Source of the DNA: Maribacter sp. BPC-D8
GTDB taxonomy: Bacteria > Bacteroidota > Bacteroidia > Flavobacteriales > Flavobacteriaceae
Assembly (NCBI RefSeq): GCF_035207705.1
Contig: NZ_CP128187.1
Span: 868,001 to 932,000, forward strand
Direction of reading: 5' to 3'
Length of the DNA stretch: 64,000 bases
This document shows, one piece after another, positions 23,864 through 32,207 of this stretch (position 1 is its first letter; every line of letters begins with the position of its first letter). Under the pieces are notes generated by a model, which saw nothing but the letters and a program-made list of their open reading frames with translations, made no database searches and was not told the origin of the DNA. Position numbers and translations under genes: made by a program.

Positions 23864-26800
23864 ATGAAAAACAACTTGTTTTTTCAAGTATTGCTGCTGC
23901 TTTTTGTAGGCGCAACCTACGGTCAGGTTACTACCTCTAATATTAGAGGTTTAGTAATGGATGACCAAAATCTACCACTATTTGGCGCAAATATTGTCGC
24001 TGTCCACACACCAACAGGTACTAAGTACGGATCAATTACCAATGAAGATGGTAGATTCAACCTTTTAAACCTTCGTGTTGGTGGTCCTTACAAAATTGAA
24101 ATCTCGTATGTAGGTTTTAAACCTTACGAACTTACCGATGTTAATTTGTCATTAGGGCAAACCTTCAATGTTGATATTAAATTAGCAGGTGAAAGTCAGG
24201 CATTAGACGAAGTTACAGTAGTTTCTGATCGTTCGGGTACTTTTAGTAGCGACCGTACTGGTGCAGAAACTAGTGTGGGTAGAAGAGAATTAACACGTCT
24301 ACCAACTATTTCACGTTCTGCTGCAGATTTTACACGTTTAGAGCCAACGGCAAGTGGTAATTCTTTCGGAGGAAGAAATGATCAGTTTAATAATTTCTCT
24401 TTAGATGGTGCTATTTTTAATAATCCTTTCGGATTAGATGCGGCTACACCAGGTGGTCAAACAGATTCTCAACCAATATCGTTAGATGCAATTGAGCAAA
24501 TTCAAGTATCTACAGCGCCATATGATGTTACGCAATCAGGATTTACGGGAGCTTCTGTAAATGCAGTGACTAAAAGTGGTTCTAACGAATTTCACGGTAC
24601 AGTATATGGTTTCTTCAGAAATGAAGATATGACCGGTGGTAAAATTAAAGGCGATGAGATTGTAAAGCCTAAATTGGATCAAAGTCAATACGGTGTTAGT
24701 ATTGGTGGTCCAATAGTAAAAAATAAATTGTTCTTCTTCGCCAACTTTGAAAAAGACGAACGTACAGATTTAGGTACTAATGGTTGGGCGCCTAATACAG
24801 GCTCAGGAGCAATAAACGAATCTAGAGTTTTAGAAAGCGATTTAATTAATGTGCAAAATCAATTATTAGCGGCAGGTTATGATCCAGGTGCTTATCAAGG
24901 GTTTACACATGATGCTGAATCTACAAAAGGTCTTTTGAAATTAGATTGGAATATTAATGACAATAACCGTTTAGCAGTTATTTATAACTTCTTGAATGCA
25001 TCTAAACAAAAACCAGCTCACCCAACAGCAATACAGTTTAGAGGTCCGAATGCAAATACATTGCAATTTCAGAATTCAGGATATGAAATAAACAATGAGC
25101 TTAAATCTATTCAAGTTGAATTAAACTCAACTTTATCAGAAACCGCTTCTAACAAGTTGCAAGTAGGGTATACTCATTTTAACGATTTTAGAAGTCCGTT
25201 TTCTACCCCAGCTCCTTCTATAAATATTACAAAAGATGGTTCTAACTATATAATTGCTGGTCATGAGCCATTTTCAGTAAATAACAAATTAGATCAAAAA
25301 GTAATTCAAATTACTAACAACCTTAATTTTTATAAAGGTGATCATACGTATACAGTAGGTTTTTCATTAGAAAAGTTCATGTTCGATAACTCGTTTAACT
25401 TAACCGCTTACGGTTTTGATTTATTCGGTGGTGTTGATATTGCAGATTTCGATGCATCAACTTATAATTTCGCCGGTCCACGCGCTACTTTTAACGCTAA
25501 CAATGCTGTGCCAGATGGTGAAGGTTGGGCTTTAGCTGAAACTAATGTTGGTCAATTAGCATTTTACGTTCAAGATGAGTGGAATGTAAATGAGAAATTT
25601 AAATTAACATACGGTGTTCGTTTCGATAAGCCGTTGTTTTTTGATTCAGCAACAAAAGCACAAGATGTAATAGACAGAGGTTTTGTTATTGCAGATCAGC
25701 CTTACCAAAATCCAAATACAGGTGAAACGGTTTTTATAGACAACACTCAAATGCCTTCTAATGATTGGTTGATTTCACCAAGAGTAGGTTTTAACTATGA
25801 TGTTTACGGAGATAGATCATTACAATTACGTGGTGGATCTGGTTTGTTTACAGGTCGTTTCCCGTTCGTATGGTTAGGAAATCAAATTTCATCACCAGAT
25901 GTATTTTTCTTGCAAGCAGTTGATCCAGACTACAAGTTTCCACAAGTTTGGAGAACTAATTTAGGTGCAGATAAGCGTTTAGATAATGGTATGGTGCTTA
26001 CGGCAGATTTGTCTTATACTAAAGATATCAATGGTCCGCATGTACAGAACTGGGCATTGACGTCTCCTTCCGGTAATTTATCTGGGGTTGATACAAGAGC
26101 CACATATACCGCTGGCGATTTATTAAATAGCTTTGGTTTAGGAGCAGGACCTTACGTTTTTACAAACTCAAATAAGGGTAGAATTTGGAACGCGTCATTA
26201 AAAGCTCAAAAGACATTTGATAAAGGTTTGTATGCAATGTTGGCATATAGCTATTTAGATGCTAAAGATGTAAACTCGATTGAAGCGGAGATTACTTCAG
26301 ATGCTTTTGCGGGTAATCCGGTTATAAACGATGCAAATGCAGATGTTTTGGCTCCTTCTAAATATGGAGATAAGCATAGATTTATTGGTGTAGCTAGTAA
26401 AAATTGGGAATACGATAATGGTAAATGGGGAACTACACTTTCTACATTCTTTGAATATGCTCAAGGTGGTAGATTTAATTATACCTATGGTGGTGATATT
26501 AATGGTGATGGATCAGGTATTAATGACTTGATTTATGTACCAACATCGGCTGAAATAGGTCAAATGCAATTTGCAGGAGCTGGTCAAGGTGCTGCTTTTG
26601 ATACTTATATTGCTCAAGATGATTACTTAAGTGATCGTAGAGGGCAATATGCAGAGCGTTACGGAGCTTTAGCACCATGGAGAGGTCGATGGGATGTAAA
26701 GTTCTTACAAGATTATAAAATCACGGTATCTGAAGGTAAAACAAATACAATTCAATTTAGTGTTGATGTATTGAATATTGGTAATATGATCAGTTCTGAT

Positions 26801-26971
26801 TGGGGATTGGTGCAACAACCAAACAACATTCAGCCAGTAGGTGTAACTGTTGATCCAGGTACAAGTATACCAACATATACGTTTAGTCCAGAGTTAACTC
26901 AAACGTTTGGTTATGATGCTAGTTTGTTATCTAGATGGCAAGCACAAGTAGGATTGAGATATATCTTCTAA
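23864..26971 (+). CDS. Oar-like TonB-dependent outer-membrane receptor
   Basis: I start at ATG 23864 because it yields the signal peptide MKNNLFFQVLLLLFVGATYGQ; the frame is open further upstream through the terminator, which is not credible. 1035 residues: CarboxypepD_reg-like domain (about 25-120), plug (about 125-260, with SLDGAIFNNPFGLD and the AIEQIQVSTAPYDVTQSGFTG segment), then a long beta-barrel ending in an aromatic residue (LRYIF). The plug and the barrel region GDINGDGSGINDLIYVP are typical of the Oar branch, linked with secreted or adhesive proteins rather than SusC glycans. No SusD partner is adjacent; the cargo is unknown. Confidence 0.92.
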   Translation: MKNNLFFQVLLLLFVGATYGQVTTSNIRGLVMDDQNLPLFGANIVAVHTPTGTKYGSITNEDGRFNLLNLRVGGPYKIEISYVGFKPYELTDVNLSLGQTFNVDIKLAGESQALDEVTVVSDRSGTFSSDRTGAETSVGRRELTRLPTISRSAADFTRLEPTASGNSFGGRNDQFNNFSLDGAIFNNPFGLDAATPGGQTDSQPISLDAIEQIQVSTAPYDVTQSGFTGASVNAVTKSGSNEFHGTVYGFFRNEDMTGGKIKGDEIVKPKLDQSQYGVSIGGPIVKNKLFFFANFEKDERTDLGTNGWAPNTGSGAINESRVLESDLINVQNQLLAAGYDPGAYQGFTHDAESTKGLLKLDWNINDNNRLAVIYNFLNASKQKPAHPTAIQFRGPNANTLQFQNSGYEINNELKSIQVELNSTLSETASNKLQVGYTHFNDFRSPFSTPAPSINITKDGSNYIIAGHEPFSVNNKLDQKVIQITNNLNFYKGDHTYTVGFSLEKFMFDNSFNLTAYGFDLFGGVDIADFDASTYNFAGPRATFNANNAVPDGEGWALAETNVGQLAFYVQDEWNVNEKFKLTYGVRFDKPLFFDSATKAQDVIDRGFVIADQPYQNPNTGETVFIDNTQMPSNDWLISPRVGFNYDVYGDRSLQLRGGSGLFTGRFPFVWLGNQISSPDVFFLQAVDPDYKFPQVWRTNLGADKRLDNGMVLTADLSYTKDINGPHVQNWALTSPSGNLSGVDTRATYTAGDLLNSFGLGAGPYVFTNSNKGRIWNASLKAQKTFDKGLYAMLAYSYLDAKDVNSIEAEITSDAFAGNPVINDANADVLAPSKYGDKHRFIGVASKNWEYDNGKWGTTLSTFFEYAQGGRFNYTYGGDINGDGSGINDLIYVPTSAEIGQMQFAGAGQGAAFDTYIAQDDYLSDRRGQYAERYGALAPWRGRWDVKFLQDYKITVSEGKTNTIQFSVDVLNIGNMISSDWGLVQQPNNIQPVGVTVDPGTSIPTYTFSPELTQTFGYDASLLSRWQAQVGLRYIF

Positions 26972-26990
26972 GTTTTTAAAATTAAGTTGT

Positions 26991-27020
26991 AAAAGCCCTA
27001 ACAAATATGTTAGGGCTTTT
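26991..27020 (+). terminator. Terminator of the Oar-like receptor gene
   Basis: Twelve-base-pair stem (26991-27002 with 27009-27020), AAATAT loop, T-rich tail that runs straight into the next promoter element. Confidence 0.9.
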
Positions 27021-27028
27021 TATTTTTG
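27021..27028 (+). promoter_or_regulatory. Candidate promoter -7 element (TATTTTTG) for the 27033 gene
   Basis: Exact TAnnTTTG ending five bases before the ATG at 27033. The usual start site, about 5-8 bases downstream, would fall on the start codon, implying a leaderless mRNA. Confidence 0.4.
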
Positions 27029-27032
27029 CAAA

Positions 27033-27518
27033 ATGAAATATACGAGGCTAACAAAAGAGCAATTGGAAGAATTGCATCCAGAATTTATTAATTTTCTGGC
27101 GACACAATCTATTACGGGTGATGAGTGGGATTCGATAAAAAAAGATAAACCAAAAGTAGCGGAAGAAGAACTAGACGTTTTTAGCGATTTGGTTTGGGAA
27201 GGAGTGTTGAGCAAGGTTTCTTATTTAGAGAATATTTCAGATAAGCAAATGCACCTATTTCATTTAACCGATAAAGAGATGAAACTGATATCGGTAAAAG
27301 TGATGAACCCAGAAATTGATTTAACTACAGCAGTTGGTTTTGACTGGTTTAAAAGAAACTGGCAATCAGACTTCGTAGAATATTTGACCGCAGCAAAAGC
27401 ATATACCGATGATAAGAATGTAGATAAGTTTTTGTTGTTACAACAAGGTGCGGTAATTACTAAGGGAGATTTGTACAAGTGGTTCGAAAAAGTAATCGGT
27501 ACTGCTCAAAACAATTAA
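27033..27518 (+). CDS. Conserved Flavobacteriia protein (DUF6495-like)
   Basis: 161-residue cytosolic acidic protein, YTRLTKEQLEELHPEFINFL at the N-terminus and DLYKWFEKVIG near the C-terminus, probably all-alpha. I associate it with the uncharacterised DUF6495 family of Flavobacteriia from memory. No catalytic motif is visible. It stands between two TonB/translation genes, with hisS 73 bases downstream under its own promoter. Confidence 0.75.
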   Translation: MKYTRLTKEQLEELHPEFINFLATQSITGDEWDSIKKDKPKVAEEELDVFSDLVWEGVLSKVSYLENISDKQMHLFHLTDKEMKLISVKVMNPEIDLTTAVGFDWFKRNWQSDFVEYLTAAKAYTDDKNVDKFLLLQQGAVITKGDLYKWFEKVIGTAQNN

Positions 27519-27544
27519 AATCTAATATTCATACTATTGAAATA

Positions 27545-27573
27545 TTGCCTTACTTATTTGAAGGCTATATTTG
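27545..27573 (+). promoter_or_regulatory. hisS promoter (TTG-N18-TATATTTG)
   Basis: The only promoter in the window where I see both elements: TTG at 27545-27547, an 18-base spacer, and TATATTTG at 27566-27573, 18 bases before the hisS ATG. Confidence 0.65.
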
Positions 27574-27591
27574 TAATACAATAAAAAATTA

Positions 27592-28971
27592 ATGGCACAG
27601 AAACCATCTATACCAAAAGGAACTCGCGATTTTAATCCATCAGAAATAGCAAAGCGTAATTATATTTTTGATATCATAAAAAGGAATTTTCAAACGTATG
27701 GCTTTCAGCCAATTGAAACTCCTTCTTTTGAGAATTCAGATACGTTGTTGGGTAAATATGGAGAAGAAGGTGATCGATTAATTTTTAAGATTTTAAATTC
27801 TGGCGATTTTATTAGCAAGGTAGATGATGCCACTTATGCTGATAAAAAATCGAACAGTATTGCACCGAAAATTACAGAAAAAGCATTGCGATACGACTTA
27901 ACAGTGCCGTTTGCACGCTATGTAGTAATGCATCAAAATGAGTTGGATTTTCCTTTTAAACGCTATCAAATTCAACCGGTATGGAGAGCAGATAGACCAC
28001 AAAAAGGAAGGTTTAGAGAATTTTTTCAATGCGATGCTGATGTCGTAGGGTCAGATTCCTTATTACAAGAAGTAGAATTAATTCAATTGTATGATGCTGT
28101 ATTTTCCGAATTAAAATTGGAAGGTGCAACCATAAAAATGAACAATAGAAAAATCTTAGCTGGTATAGCAGAAGTTATCGGAGCTAAAGATTTATTGATA
28201 GATTTTACCGTAGCACTTGATAAGTTAGATAAAATAGGGGAGGACGGCGTTAAAAAAGAAATGCTTGCTAAAGGAATTTCTGAGGAAGCTATTGAAAAAG
28301 CATCTCCATTATTTTTACCTCAAGGTACTAATGAAGAGCAATTAGAGCGTTTAGATGCACTTCTAAAAGATTCTGAAGAAGGTAAAAAAGGATTAGAAGA
28401 ACTTCGTTTTATTTTAGAAACGATAGCTGTTTTAGGTTTGCAATCTGCTAATTTATCGATTGATGTAACCCTTGCGCGCGGACTAAATTATTACACAGGA
28501 GCCATTTTTGAAGTTGCTGCACCAGAAGGTGTGAAAATGGGATCTATAGGTGGTGGCGGTCGCTATGACGACCTTACCGGTATTTTTGGACTTAAGAATG
28601 TAAGCGGAGTAGGTATTTCATTTGGTCTAGATCGTATTTATTTGGTTTTGGAAGATTTAAATCTTTTTCCAGAAGCAATAGATAAATCACTTCAAGTATT
28701 ATGTGTCAATTTTGGAGATAAAGAAGCTATGGCAGCTTTAAAACTGGTAAGTCAGTTACGTAAGTCGGGTGTTAAAGCAGATATTTATCCTTCAAGTGCT
28801 AAGATGCAAAAGCAGATGAAATATGCTAATAACCGCAATGTACCTTATGTCATTTTAATAGGGGAGCAAGAGTTGAGCAATAATTCCTTCATCGTTAAAA
28901 ACATGAACGAAGGCTCACAACAAGAGTATAGTTTAGACAATGTTTCTCAATTTGTTACTTTTTTAAGTTAA
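27592..28971 (+). CDS. hisS: Histidine--tRNA ligase
   Basis: Class II aminoacyl-tRNA synthetase, 459 residues. Catalytic core motifs: RYDLTVPFARYV (motif around the histidine A-site), QPVWRADRPQKGRFREFFQCDADVVG split over motif 2, LARGLNYYTGAIFEV (HisRS signature) and GGGGRYDDL with GISFGLDRI (motif 3). Anticodon-binding domain from about residue 365 (VLCVNFGDKEAMAALKLVSQLR). The 40-residue insertion around 220-270 is within the HisRS range. Own promoter at 27545; no partner genes. Confidence 0.97.
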   Translation: MAQKPSIPKGTRDFNPSEIAKRNYIFDIIKRNFQTYGFQPIETPSFENSDTLLGKYGEEGDRLIFKILNSGDFISKVDDATYADKKSNSIAPKITEKALRYDLTVPFARYVVMHQNELDFPFKRYQIQPVWRADRPQKGRFREFFQCDADVVGSDSLLQEVELIQLYDAVFSELKLEGATIKMNNRKILAGIAEVIGAKDLLIDFTVALDKLDKIGEDGVKKEMLAKGISEEAIEKASPLFLPQGTNEEQLERLDALLKDSEEGKKGLEELRFILETIAVLGLQSANLSIDVTLARGLNYYTGAIFEVAAPEGVKMGSIGGGGRYDDLTGIFGLKNVSGVGISFGLDRIYLVLEDLNLFPEAIDKSLQVLCVNFGDKEAMAALKLVSQLRKSGVKADIYPSSAKMQKQMKYANNRNVPYVILIGEQELSNNSFIVKNMNEGSQQEYSLDNVSQFVTFLS

Positions 28972-29013
28972 GTACTTTAAAATCAGATACTATTTTACTG
29001 AGTCATTTTTGAT

Positions 29014-29021
29014 TATATTTG
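29014..29021 (+). promoter_or_regulatory. Promoter -7 element of the SDR/FucU pair (TATATTTG)
   Basis: Exact TAnnTTTG, overlapping the left half of the palindromic operator-like site at 29019-29030. Confidence 0.5.
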
Positions 29022-29038
29022 GTTAACCAATCTGGTTG
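29018..29038 (+). promoter_or_regulatory. Operator-like element with palindrome TTGGTTAACCAA
   Basis: The 12-base perfect palindrome TTGGTTAACCAA (29019-29030) plus a third half-site TGGTT at 29033-29037 (CTGGTTG). The same element recurs at 62761-62781 with only two mismatches over 21 bases. The TGGT/ACCA half-sites suit GntR/FadR- or LacI-type regulators (from knowledge of these families). It overlaps the -7 element, so a bound protein would repress. Confidence 0.55.
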
Positions 29039-29107
29039 TGCAGTTTTTGATTGTATGATAGAGATGGCGCAAAATCAAAACGAAATCAAGATTTATAATT
29101 GAAAATT

Positions 29108-29878
29108 ATGGCGAATAGCAACAAATTATCTGGAAAAAATATACTCATTACCGCTGGTGCTCAGGGAATTGGAGAAGCAATCACCAAGCATTTTATCGAC
29201 AGTGGCGCCAATGTTGCTATTCATTATTTTTCAAGTGCAGATACTGCAAATGAATTAGTAAAATACGCAATAGATAAGGGTTTAAAGGCAATAGCAATAA
29301 GTGGAGACCTAACAAAAGAAGAAGATGCTAATTCATTAGTTGAGAAAACAATTGAAGCTTTAGGAGGTCTTAACGTCTTGATCAATAATGCAGGTTCATT
29401 AGTTGCGCGTAAAATGCTAAGCGAAATGGAAACTGAATTTTGGCATAAGGTGATGGATATTAATCTTACATCAATGATGTTCGTAACAAGAGCTGCAGCA
29501 CCATATTTAGCTAAAAATGAAAATAGTAGCATTGTCAACTTGGCTTCATTGGCAGGACGTAAAGGAGGTCACCCAGGATCTTTGGTTTATTCTACTAGTA
29601 AAGGCGCTATTTTAACCTACACTAGGGCACTTGCTTCAGAATTAGGTCCTCAAGGTACAAGAGTAAATGCTGTTGCACCAGGACTGATTTTAGGTACCTC
29701 ATTTCACAATACACATACAACCAAAGAATCTGCAGCAGAAACTACAAAAGGTATTCCTATTCAAAGAGCGGGTAACGCCGATGATGTAGCTAGAGCTGTG
29801 TTGTATTTAGCCTCTGAATATGATGGCTTTATTACTGGAGCTACGCTTGATATCAATGGCGGAGTCTATAACATGTAA
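29108..29878 (+). CDS. Short-chain dehydrogenase/reductase (SDR), probably sugar-acid or fucose oxidoreductase
   Basis: 256 residues from ATG 29108 (a TTG at 29099 is the only earlier option). Rossmann motif TAGAQGIGE (residues about 15-23), NNAGS, catalytic Ser in LASLAG and Tyr-x-x-x-Lys in YSTSKGA define a classical SDR. GPQGTRVNAVAPG and YDGFITGATLDINGG are typical of 3-oxoacyl/sugar SDRs. It is followed after a terminator by an RbsD/FucU sugar mutarotase, pointing to a monosaccharide or sugar-acid substrate such as L-fucose, its acids or DEH; that assignment is inference. Promoter and operator-like site at 29014-29038. Confidence 0.8.
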   Translation: MANSNKLSGKNILITAGAQGIGEAITKHFIDSGANVAIHYFSSADTANELVKYAIDKGLKAIAISGDLTKEEDANSLVEKTIEALGGLNVLINNAGSLVARKMLSEMETEFWHKVMDINLTSMMFVTRAAAPYLAKNENSSIVNLASLAGRKGGHPGSLVYSTSKGAILTYTRALASELGPQGTRVNAVAPGLILGTSFHNTHTTKESAAETTKGIPIQRAGNADDVARAVLYLASEYDGFITGATLDINGGVYNM

Positions 29879-29898
29879 TATTTCATTAAACTTTAAAG

Positions 29899-29930
29899 AA
29901 CGCTAGTTTGTTATTACCAACTAGCGTTTT
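29899..29930 (+). terminator. Hairpin between SDR and RbsD/FucU genes
   Basis: Ten-base-pair stem (29899-29908 with 29919-29928) and a short T-run. Placed between the two genes it would partly attenuate expression of the second unless read through. Confidence 0.75.
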
Positions 29931-29955
29931 ATTCTCATTTTTTAAAATTAGAACT

Positions 29956-30390
29956 ATGCTTAAGACACCGGTTATTCATCCAACAATTATGGAAGCGCTT
30001 GGGCGTTCAGGTCATTTTGCGCAAGTTGTTATTGCAGATGGTAATTTGCCTGTTGGTGCAATGAGCGGTCCGAATTCTACAACAGTACACCTTAATTTTA
30101 AACCCGGATTGTTAGATGCACTTACTGTTTTGGAAGGTATTTTAGAAGTTTGCCCGGTACAAGGCGCAATTGTTATGGACAAACCTGCAGAAGCAAACGC
30201 TGAAATTCACGATGCCTATAAAAAATTACTTGGCGATGTAACTTGGGATGAAATGGAACGTTGGGCTTTCTATGATAAAATTAGAGATAAAAATACGACC
30301 TTAATAATACAGACAGGTGAGCAGCGTCGTTTCGCTAATTTAATCTTAACAGTTGGTGTCGTTAAGATGGCTGAAGAATCCGGATTTTAA
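29956..30390 (+). CDS. RbsD/FucU-family sugar mutarotase
   Basis: 144 residues from ATG 29956; the longer frame from 29908 passes through the terminator hairpin and is rejected. Interconverts alpha and beta anomers of ribose or fucose. MLKTPVIHPTIMEALGRSGHFAQVVIADGN has the conserved His and Asp near the N-terminus, and ERWAFYDKIRDKN with TGEQRRFANLILTVGV is the FucU-like C-terminus. FucU rather than RbsD is favoured by the longer C-terminal part. It lies 77 bases downstream of the SDR gene. Confidence 0.85.
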   Translation: MLKTPVIHPTIMEALGRSGHFAQVVIADGNLPVGAMSGPNSTTVHLNFKPGLLDALTVLEGILEVCPVQGAIVMDKPAEANAEIHDAYKKLLGDVTWDEMERWAFYDKIRDKNTTLIIQTGEQRRFANLILTVGVVKMAEESGF

Positions 30391-30422
30391 TTAATTCTTT
30401 TTCCTTTCGGAAGTATTACTCT

Positions 30423-30977
30423 CTAAATGCTATTTAATCTATTTGATATTTCTTCAAGTATAGTTTCATAATAAGAAGTGTCATGAGGTACATAGTTATA
30501 TGTTGAAACGTCTTTTAACTCAGTGCCGAACTGGTTTTTTGAGACTAATTTCAAGGCTTCGACCTCGCTATCTTGCTTTTGAAGTGCATTAAATGGCAAT
30601 TTTAGTTCAGCTATAAACGTGTGATGAAACTCATAATCTTTCAAAGTTTCAGAATGATTTTTTATGGATTTAAAAATTCCTATTTTTTCTAAATCTGAAG
30701 CGGCTATTGTCAATCCTATTTCTTCTTGTACTTCTCGTAAGGCAGATGTTATAATATTTTCACCAGCGCCAATATGTCCTGCAACAGATATATCCCACAA
30801 TAACGGATATACATCTTTATTCTTCCCGCGTTGCTGCAGTAAAATTTTTCCATCCGAAGTATAGAACCAAATATGGACCGTTTGGTGAAACCATCCATTT
30901 TTATGTGCTTCAGATTTCATGGCAGTCGTAAAAGTCATGTTGCCTTCAGCATCTAAAATGTCAATTAATTCATCCAT
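30423..30977 (-). CDS. Nudix hydrolase
   Basis: 184 residues. The Nudix box is complete in GHIGAGENIITSALREVQEEIG (about 74-95: G-x5-E-x7-REVQEEIG). The N-terminal GWFHQTVHIWFYTSDGKILLQQRGKNKDVYP and W-D-I-S-VAGH pattern resembles the IPP-isomerase-like Nudix branch seen in many bacteria; true isopentenyl isomerases need a Cys that I do not see. The substrate is probably a nucleotide diphosphate derivative. Converges with RbsD/FucU with a 32-base gap. Confidence 0.88.
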   Translation of the reverse strand: MDELIDILDAEGNMTFTTAMKSEAHKNGWFHQTVHIWFYTSDGKILLQQRGKNKDVYPLLWDISVAGHIGAGENIITSALREVQEEIGLTIAASDLEKIGIFKSIKNHSETLKDYEFHHTFIAELKLPFNALQKQDSEVEALKLVSKNQFGTELKDVSTYNYVPHDTSYYETILEEISNRLNSI

Positions 30978-30982
30978 AGCGC

Positions 30983-31012
30983 AAAAAAAATCCCTCCGAT
31001 GAAAGAGGGATT
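30983..31012 (-). terminator. Terminator of the M42 peptidase gene
   Basis: Eight-base-pair stem (30989-30996 with 31005-31012) followed on the minus strand by eight U residues. Confidence 0.85.
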
Positions 31013-31020
31013 ATATAAAT

Positions 31021-32109
31021 TTAATCGAAGTAGCTAAAAGTTTCTCCGTCTTTAATTGTTAAGAGTGTTTCGTAAATTAAACGAATAACGTTTTCCACAT
31101 CATCTTTATGAACCGTTTCTACAGTTGTATGCATGTAGCGCAATGGTAAAGAAATTAATGCAGAAGCAACGCCGCCATTACTGTAGGCAAAAGCATCTGT
31201 ATCTGTACCAGTAGATCTAGATGCAGCCATTCTTTGAAATGGTATCTTGTTATCTTCAGCAGTTTTAATGATACGTTCGCGCAATTTGTTTTGAACTGCA
31301 GGCGCATAAGAAATAACCGGACCAGCACCAATTTCGGTATGACCTTGTATCGCTTTGTTGATCATTGGTGTAGTAGTGTCGTGACAAACATCTGTTACTA
31401 TGGCAACATTAGGCTTTATGGTCTGTGTAATCATTTCTGCACCACGTAAACCTATTTCTTCTTGAACAGAGTTGGTAATATAAAGTCCGAATGGCAACTT
31501 CACTTTATTTTCATGAAGTAAACGAGCAACTTCAGCAATCATGAATCCACCAGCACGGTTATCTATCGCTCTACAAACATATTTATTCTTGTTAAGAATT
31601 TGAAACTCATCTGGGTAAGTAATAACACAACCTACATGAACACCAAGTTTTTCTACTTCTTCTTTATTTGTGGCACCAACATCAACAGTAATATTCTCAA
31701 TTTTCGGAGTTTCCTCTTTAGGTCCCTTTCTAGTATGTATTGCTGGCCATCCAAAAATACCTTTTACAATACCCTTGCTTGTATGAATATTTACCCATTT
31801 AGATGGAGCTATTTGATGATCACTTCCGCCATTTCTAATAACATGAATCAAACCATTATCGGTAATGTAGTTTACATACCAAGAAATTTCATCAGAATGA
31901 CCTTCAATAACTACTTTGTATTTGGCATCAGGGTTTATAACACCTACAGCAGTACCATATGTATCGGTAATGAATGTATCTACATAAGGTTTTAGGTATT
32001 CCATCCATATTTTTTGCCCTTCCCACTCATATCCTGTAGGGGCAGCATTATTCAAGTATTTTTCAAAAAAGTCTTGAGACTTTTTGGTAATTATTTTTTT
32101 ATCAGTCAT
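31021..32109 (-). CDS. M42-family metallopeptidase (glutamyl/aminopeptidase type)
   Basis: I start at ATG 32109 (MTDKKIITKK), giving 362 residues; a longer frame adds seven hydrophobic residues. Dinuclear-metal enzyme: ligands in EGHSDEIS (His, Asp), CRAIDNRAGG (bridging Asp), QEEIGLRG (catalytic Glu-Glu), TDVCHDT (Asp) and YMHTTVETVHKDDV (His) are all present. Cytosolic aminopeptidase acting on short peptides, forming dodecamers in known members. Promoter at 32128. Divergent from the DUF4294 gene. Confidence 0.92.
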   Translation of the reverse strand: MTDKKIITKKSQDFFEKYLNNAAPTGYEWEGQKIWMEYLKPYVDTFITDTYGTAVGVINPDAKYKVVIEGHSDEISWYVNYITDNGLIHVIRNGGSDHQIAPSKWVNIHTSKGIVKGIFGWPAIHTRKGPKEETPKIENITVDVGATNKEEVEKLGVHVGCVITYPDEFQILNKNKYVCRAIDNRAGGFMIAEVARLLHENKVKLPFGLYITNSVQEEIGLRGAEMITQTIKPNVAIVTDVCHDTTTPMINKAIQGHTEIGAGPVISYAPAVQNKLRERIIKTAEDNKIPFQRMAASRSTGTDTDAFAYSNGGVASALISLPLRYMHTTVETVHKDDVENVIRLIYETLLTIKDGETFSYFD

Positions 32110-32127
32110 CAATGTAAGTTTAAGATA

Positions 32128-32135
32128 CAAACTTA
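32128..32135 (-). promoter_or_regulatory. M42 peptidase promoter -7 element (TAAGTTTG)
   Basis: Minus strand TAAGTTTG matches TAnnTTTG, 18 bases upstream of the ATG at 32109. Confidence 0.5.
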
Positions 32136-32179
32136 AGAATATTAGCGTTGTATTAATAATAACCTTCTTTAATAATCGT

Positions 32180-32187
32180 TAATTTTG
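32180..32187 (+). promoter_or_regulatory. DUF4294 gene promoter -7 element (TAATTTTG)
   Basis: Exact TAnnTTTG, 20 bases upstream of the ATG at 32208; divergent to the M42 promoter 45 bases away. Confidence 0.5.
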
Positions 32188-32207
32188 GCAAGACTTTTGT
32201 TTAGCTC

